Source: Firmicutes bacterium UBA4981 (GTDB lineage: Bacteria > Bacillota > SHA-98 > UBA4971). From it: a stretch of DNA of 9,537 nucleotides. The stretch lies in NCBI GenBank assembly GCA_002398515.1, contig DGZL01000062.1, forward strand, positions 1 to 9,537, read 5' to 3'. This document shows positions 6,342 to 9,537 of this stretch, one piece after another (the stretch's first letter is position 1; every line of letters begins with the position of its first letter). Made by a program: the position numbers and the translations under genes. The notes beneath the pieces were generated by a model. It made no database searches. It had not been told where the DNA came from and saw nothing but the letters and a program-made list of their open reading frames with translations.

Positions 6342-9007
6342 TACCCCAACCCCCTCAAAAACCCGTCCAACGCCTCTAATGTCTCGCTTCGTTCCTTTTC
6401 CAGCTCGCGAAAGGACACGGCGTACTTATCCCAAAGGTTCTCCGCCATCTGAATCAATTCACGCTTTTCCGCATTGAGGTAGCGGTTCAGTTCCTCATGG
6501 ACCAGATCATAGAGCTTTTGCAAAATTAACCGACGGGCCTCTTCCTCAGAAAGCGAACCACCGATAGCGGCGAGGATACCTTCAGTCTTAGCGAGGCGAG
6601 CTTCGAGGACAGTCTTGTCCTTCTTCAGGGCAGTGATCTTCTTTTTGTCAGCCTTCTTGCTGCTATCCAGTTGTGACAATTGGGCATCTATCTGCCGAAT
6701 CAGCTCCTTGTTTTCGGCCTTGAACTCATCGCCACCTAAGCGTTTAAGCTGAAGCTTGAGTTCCAGTTCATTGGTCTTAGTTCTTAGATCGGCCCTTCTA
6801 TCTCTAATACGCTTTTCAATATCCTTGATAGCTCTATCCTGGGCCTCCAGAGCCTCAAGTTCCTTGCGAGCAGATTCGCCTGTACTGTCCTTAAGATCGT
6901 CAATCAACTCTTTGAGAGCTCTCTTAATAACCGTAGCAGTGACATTCTCATTCTCCTCCGGCTCATAAGCAGCCACTTCCTGTGCAGTCTCCACTGCCTC
7001 AGCCAGCTCGCTCTGGGCCTCGCTGATCTGAGATTCTATTGCCTCAATCTCGTCCTCCTCGATCTGGAAGAACGCCGCCACCAGATAATCATCGGGGATC
7101 AGACTGTGGTGCCAGCCGGTAGAGATAATGGTCTTGAGGTCGTAACGGATCTTTTGCCACCAGTTCACAAAAACCCCGGCACTCTTGAACTCATCCAGCA
7201 CACGCAAGGGGATCAGCTTGTCTTTGAGTGTGGTCAGCAATTCTTGGCGCAGTTCAGGCAGTTGCTTACCATTGTGCAGTCCGGCAAAGTCAACCTTAAG
7301 CGCTGCCCACCAGGTCTCCAATGCATCAACGTGTGCAGCGAGCGTCTGCTGAAGCGCTGGGTCTGCTTCCATGGTGGCCTTGATGGCAGGCCGGTCAGCA
7401 ACTGACTCACGAAAAGCAAGATAGCCAGGGCGTTCAGGTCTAAAGAGTATGTCGGGCTGCATCCCAAAGCAGGCAAAGTCATCAGCTCGTGCAGCAACCT
7501 CGGCCTCGGGTATACCGCCAATTAGGTGTGCCTGCACATCCTCAGGTTCCGGGTCGGGAGTGTTGTCTACATAGCGACGGATATTGAGGTTGTAGTCGTG
7601 GGTCTCTGCGATCTCGGCCTTTGTGACCAGACGGCTGTATTTTGGAATCTCCCGCTTATGAGTAAATACAAAGTCAATCTTCTCGATATCTTCGGGGCGC
7701 AGACTGTTTTGGGCTTTGCCTTCAGCATATTCGTGATCGGCATTAATGAAGAGCACCTTGTCACGCAGGTCGTCAGGCTTATTCTTATTGCATACAAGTA
7801 CACAGGCAGGGATACCTGTACCATAAAACAAGCCGGACGGTAGGCCGATGATAGCTTCAATAACGTCGTCATTAATTAAGAGCTCGCGAATGAGCTTCTC
7901 CTTACCGCCACGGAAAAGCACTCCATGGGGCATGATGGTAGCCATATGCCCGTTAGGCTTCAGGCTGGCCAGCATGTGTTGGACGAACATCAAATCTGCC
8001 TTCTTCCCTTTTTCAGGGGCCCATTCACGGAAGCGGTTGGGAAACTTCATGTTGGCACGACTGTAGTTCTGGGAAAACGGTGGATTGGCCAGAACGCGGT
8101 CAAATTTACGTACCTGACCATTGTCTAGGATCATCGGGTTTGCCAGGGTATCTCCATTCTCAATAGTAAAACGAGTGATATTGTGGAGGATCATGTTCAT
8201 GTTGCAAATCGACCACACCGTGCCGTTGGAGTCCTGACCGTAGAGGTGAAGGTCGTTAGGGTCTTGTCCTTGCTCCTTCACATACTGGTACGACTGAATG
8301 AGAAAACCGCCTGATCCCACGGTGGGGTCGTAAATTGTATTTCCTTCCTTCGGCTTGGTAATCTGTACCAAAAGGCGCACCACTTCAGCAGGAGTGTAAA
8401 ACTCTCCGCCTTTCTTGCCTGCGCTGTCCGCAAAGTACTTGATCAAGTATTCATATGCTGCACCCAGGAGGTCAGGAAATTCAAAATTGTCATTGACCAG
8501 CACGAATTGAGGCTGATTAAAGTGATCCAGCAGGTCTTTCCACTTCTGGTCGGGGATCTTGGTCCTCCCCTTAATAGCATTGAAAGCAATGTTATTCTTG
8601 AGTACCCCAGCTAGGGCATCGTTTTCATCTTCGACGGCTGCAATTGCCTTATTGAGCATATTACCGATATCGTATTTCAGATCCTTTAGCGCCGGAACCG
8701 TTTCACCGTTCTCATCCATCCATGACTCATGCCAGCGAGCGCGGACAGGAACAAAGAAGGTATCTCCATAAGATGTTTTGTCTTCCAGTACCTCATGAAG
8801 AAGTTCAGGTTTGTCTTTGAGATGCGCATACTTGTCATTAGCAAGCTGTTTGCGCTTGAGATCGAACTCATCTGACAAGCGTTTCAGAAATAACATGCCA
8901 AAGATGAATTCCTTGAATTCTGACGCATCCATGCTGCCACGTAAAATGTCGGCAGCCTGTAATAGGAAATTCTCCAGTTGGGAGAGGGTTATTTTCTTGG
9001 TAGACAA
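6335..9007 (-). CDS. hsdM: Type I R-M methyltransferase subunit M with long coiled-coil C-terminus
   Basis: HsdM transfers a methyl group from S-adenosylmethionine to adenine N6 at the site chosen by HsdS. An HsdM N-terminal helical domain (about 8-165) includes MDASEFKEFIFGMLFLKRLSDEF. The methylase core has GEFYTP at 201-206, the SAM-binding motif DPTVGSGGF at 227-235 and the catalytic NPPF at 308-311. At 890 aa it is far longer than the usual 500-550. After GGIPEAEV (about 497-504) comes a helical domain rich in Trp (about 510-645; WWAAL, VNWWQKIRYDL), then highly charged Glu/Lys heptad-like sequence (about 648-815) predicting a long coiled coil, and a final helical tail. The frame is unbroken. 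It is the first operon gene, with a TTG start at 9007 and a strong GGAGGAG 6 nt upstream. Confidence 0.96.
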   Translation of the reverse strand: MSTKKITLSQLENFLLQAADILRGSMDASEFKEFIFGMLFLKRLSDEFDLKRKQLANDKYAHLKDKPELLHEVLEDKTSYGDTFFVPVRARWHESWMDENGETVPALKDLKYDIGNMLNKAIAAVEDENDALAGVLKNNIAFNAIKGRTKIPDQKWKDLLDHFNQPQFVLVNDNFEFPDLLGAAYEYLIKYFADSAGKKGGEFYTPAEVVRLLVQITKPKEGNTIYDPTVGSGGFLIQSYQYVKEQGQDPNDLHLYGQDSNGTVWSICNMNMILHNITRFTIENGDTLANPMILDNGQVRKFDRVLANPPFSQNYSRANMKFPNRFREWAPEKGKKADLMFVQHMLASLKPNGHMATIMPHGVLFRGGKEKLIRELLINDDVIEAIIGLPSGLFYGTGIPACVLVCNKNKPDDLRDKVLFINADHEYAEGKAQNSLRPEDIEKIDFVFTHKREIPKYSRLVTKAEIAETHDYNLNIRRYVDNTPDPEPEDVQAHLIGGIPEAEVAARADDFACFGMQPDILFRPERPGYLAFRESVADRPAIKATMEADPALQQTLAAHVDALETWWAALKVDFAGLHNGKQLPELRQELLTTLKDKLIPLRVLDEFKSAGVFVNWWQKIRYDLKTIISTGWHHSLIPDDYLVAAFFQIEEDEIEAIESQISEAQSELAEAVETAQEVAAYEPEENENVTATVIKRALKELIDDLKDSTGESARKELEALEAQDRAIKDIEKRIRDRRADLRTKTNELELKLQLKRLGGDEFKAENKELIRQIDAQLSQLDSSKKADKKKITALKKDKTVLEARLAKTEGILAAIGGSLSEEEARRLILQKLYDLVHEELNRYLNAEKRELIQMAENLWDKYAVSFRELEKERSETLEALDGFLRGLGYC
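6350..6356 (-). promoter_or_regulatory. Ribosome binding site of hsdS
   Basis: GAGGGGG lies in the final codons of hsdM, 8 nt before the TTG at 6341. It supports the TTG start and overlapping translation of hsdS. Confidence 0.65.
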
Positions 9008-9013
9008 TCGTTA

Positions 9014-9020
9014 CTCCTCC
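9014..9020 (-). promoter_or_regulatory. Ribosome binding site of hsdM
   Basis: GGAGGAG sits 6 nt before the TTG at 9007, followed by an in-frame TAA that rules out a longer N-terminus. The strong site probably offsets the weak TTG codon. Confidence 0.85.
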
Positions 9021-9042
9021 CGCACGACAATCTATCGTTCTA

Positions 9043-9054
9043 CTGTTTGAACAG
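9043..9054. repeat. Short inverted repeat CTGTT-TG-AACAG in the hsdM leader
   Basis: A 12-bp near-palindrome with 5-bp arms (9043-9047 and 9050-9054) lies about 23 bp upstream of the hsdM RBS. The 2-nt centre makes an RNA hairpin unlikely; a dimeric regulator site is the more natural reading. Function is unproven. Confidence 0.3.
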
Positions 9055-9063
9055 ACCCCACGG

Positions 9064-9082
9064 CTCTTGTGTCAAGAGACAC
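9064..9082. repeat. Overlapping inverted repeats in the hsdM leader
   Basis: CTCTTG (9064-9069) and CAAGAG (9073-9078) form a 6-bp inverted repeat around TGT. GTGTC (9069-9073) and GACAC (9078-9082) form a second one sharing bases with the first, so in RNA only one hairpin could form at a time. It lies between the candidate promoter and hsdM start, where an operator or leader hairpin would be placed. No T-run follows on the minus strand, so it is not an intrinsic terminator. Confidence 0.4.
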
Positions 9083-9105
9083 GTTTTCTGCATAGTCTCT
9101 GTGTT

Positions 9106-9133
9106 CATATACATTTGATAAGTACTTCGTCAA
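9106..9133 (-). promoter_or_regulatory. Candidate promoter of the hsdM-hsdS-rhuM-hsdR-peptidase operon
   Basis: On the minus strand TTGACG (9133-9128, 5/6 match) and TATATG (9111-9106, 4/6) are separated by 16 bp. Transcription would start near 9099, giving a leader of about 90 nt. The spacer contains an 8-bp palindrome, AAGTACTT (9120-9127), which could be an operator. A perfect TTGACA occurs further down but has no good -10 at proper spacing. Confidence 0.45.
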
Positions 9134-9257
9134 AATGAAATCGTTTCCCTGCAATTCAAGGCTATTCTGTATCTTTTTCGAAGCCTGCTGCACTAAGGAA
9201 ACTTCTCACGTTTCCGTCATGTTGTCTCTATTGGCACCTCTTCCCATTGATCCCAAG

Positions 9258-9266
9258 TGTTATAAT
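9258..9266 (+). promoter_or_regulatory. Extended -10 promoter for the ABC transporter gene
   Basis: TG-T-TATAAT is a perfect extended -10 element (TG at 9258-9259, hexamer at 9261-9266). No -35 lies at 17 bp: TTGATC (9247-9252) is too near and TTGGCA (9231-9236) too far. Extended -10 promoters can work without a -35. Transcription would start near 9273, leaving a leader of about 95 nt before the ATG at 9368. Confidence 0.55.
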
Positions 9267-9323
9267 AAGTATTAATATAGGAATCATGAAAGATCAGCAT
9301 TATCAATCTCAACCTCAATGTGC

Positions 9324-9362
9324 TGAACCTGCTAGGTTCAACTCTAATGTACTGGAGGTTCA
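9324..9362 (+). promoter_or_regulatory. Leader inverted repeat with a duplicated right arm over the RBS
   Basis: TGAACCT (9324-9330) and AGGTTCA (9334-9340) form a 7-bp inverted repeat with a 3-nt loop. AGGTTCA recurs at 9356-9362, where it overlaps the GGAGG ribosome binding site (9354-9358). In RNA the left arm could pair with either copy; the second choice can extend by pairing TGC (9321-9323) with GCA (9365-9367) past two bulged A's and would cover the RBS. This could be translational control or a set of protein-binding half-sites. It is a pattern, not proof. Confidence 0.35.
9354..9358 (+). promoter_or_regulatory. Ribosome binding site of the ABC ATPase gene
   Basis: GGAGG lies 9 nt before the ATG at 9368. 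It favours this start over the in-frame ATG at 9347, whose codons include the GGAGG itself. Confidence 0.75.
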
Positions 9363-9367
9363 AAGCA

Positions 9368-9537
9368 ATGCTTACAACGGCAAATCACCAAGGAACACCT
9401 GTGCATGACAAACCTCTTGTGGCTACAGAGAATCTTAAGAAACATTTCACTATTGAAGAGAGCTTGCTTGCTCGATACTTAGCCGGTGCAAAGGATCGCG
9501 TTGTCAGAGCAGTGGACGGAGTGAGTATCGAGATACT
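9368..9537 (+). CDS. Oligopeptide/dipeptide ABC transporter ATP-binding protein, N-terminus only
   Basis: The first 56 residues of a cytoplasmic ATPase that would power a peptide (or related solute) importer of the Opp/Dpp class; the gene is cut by the window end. NLKKHF at 22-27, then a short insertion with LLARYL, then VRAVDGVSIEI at 46-56, is the typical opening of OppF/DppF-type subunits, where KHF...VKAVDGVSF precedes Walker A. The Walker motifs lie beyond the window. It starts at ATG 9368 with GGAGG 9 nt upstream; an in-frame ATG at 9347 would add seven residues. No permease or OppD gene precedes it here, so it appears to be the first gene of its transcript. The substrate cannot be told from this fragment, and it has no evident link to the R-M genes. 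Confidence 0.85.
   Translation, partial: MLTTANHQGTPVHDKPLVATENLKKHFTIEESLLARYLAGAKDRVVRAVDGVSIEI

Larger units (their letters stand above)
9008..9367. other. Divergent intergenic region between the R-M operon and the ABC gene
   Basis: This 360-bp stretch has no convincing gene. It carries the candidate hsdM promoter and leader repeats on the left and the ABC promoter and leader on the right. Between them is an inverted repeat, GGAAAC (9197-9202) and GTTTCC (9210-9215) around a 7-nt loop, about midway between the two promoters; GTTTCC also occurs at 9143-9148. I see no tRNA, attachment site or insertion sequence end. Confidence 0.7.

Noticed and set aside
6344..6354. G-rich tract (G5-TT-G4 on the minus strand) at the hsdM/hsdS junction as a slippage switch
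   Set aside because: The runs are too short for typical phase variation and are explained by the hsdS ribosome binding site plus hsdM codons.
73..9050. Many rightward open frames of 60-190 codons opposite the operon
   Set aside because: They are antisense to genes with clear catalytic motifs, have no recognisable domains and lack consistent ribosome binding sites.
9347..9367. Earlier in-frame ATG start for the ABC ATPase
   Set aside because: The GGAGG site would be inside the coding sequence and no good SD precedes 9347.
1..9537. CRISPR arrays, tRNA or rRNA genes, insertion sequences, attachment-site repeats
   Set aside because: No regularly spaced repeats, cloverleaf-like sequence, transposase or integrase motifs, or long terminal repeats were seen by reading; a self-alignment and tRNA scan could still find short ones.

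Overview
The window is almost entirely one leftward (minus-strand) operon for a type I restriction-modification (R-M) system. At the right edge a divergently read ABC transporter ATPase gene begins and is cut by the window end. The DNA looks bacterial: sigma70-like promoter elements, strong GGAGG-type ribosome binding sites, tight gene overlaps and frequent TTG/GTG starts. Strong Shine-Dalgarno sequences with TTG starts would fit Firmicutes or Chloroflexota, but no taxonomic marker is present, so the lineage stays open.

Layout in order of transcription, right to left: hsdM (9007-6335, methyltransferase with a long C-terminal extension), hsdS (6341-5037, two-TRD specificity subunit), a RhuM-family gene (5040-4012), hsdR (4015-827, nuclease-translocase), and a YgjP/DUF45-type zinc metallopeptidase (821-138). 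The hsdM/hsdS, hsdS/rhuM and rhuM/hsdR junctions overlap by 7, 4 and 4 nt; hsdR and the peptidase ATG are 5 nt apart, with an alternative GTG overlapping by 4 nt. All five genes therefore look like one translationally coupled unit. A 38-codon ORF continues the ATGA-overlap pattern after the peptidase, but its reality is doubtful. A promoter-like element with consensus -35 and -10 hexamers (unusual 15-bp spacer) lies at 50-81 and reads leftward out of the window.

The 9008-9367 intergenic region separates the operon from the rightward ABC ATPase gene (OppF/DppF type). It holds a candidate hsdM promoter, inverted repeats in the hsdM leader, an extended -10 promoter for the ABC gene, and an ABC leader with an inverted repeat whose right arm recurs over the ribosome binding site.

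How the genes work together: HsdM2HsdS would methylate adenine at a bipartite site set by the two TRDs, and HsdR would join to translocate and cut unmodified DNA. All the catalytic motifs I could check are present, so the R-M core looks intact. The roles of RhuM and the metallopeptidase are unknown. Their cotranslation with the R-M genes suggests accessory, regulatory or additional defence functions, and this five-gene assembly is the most interesting aspect of the window.
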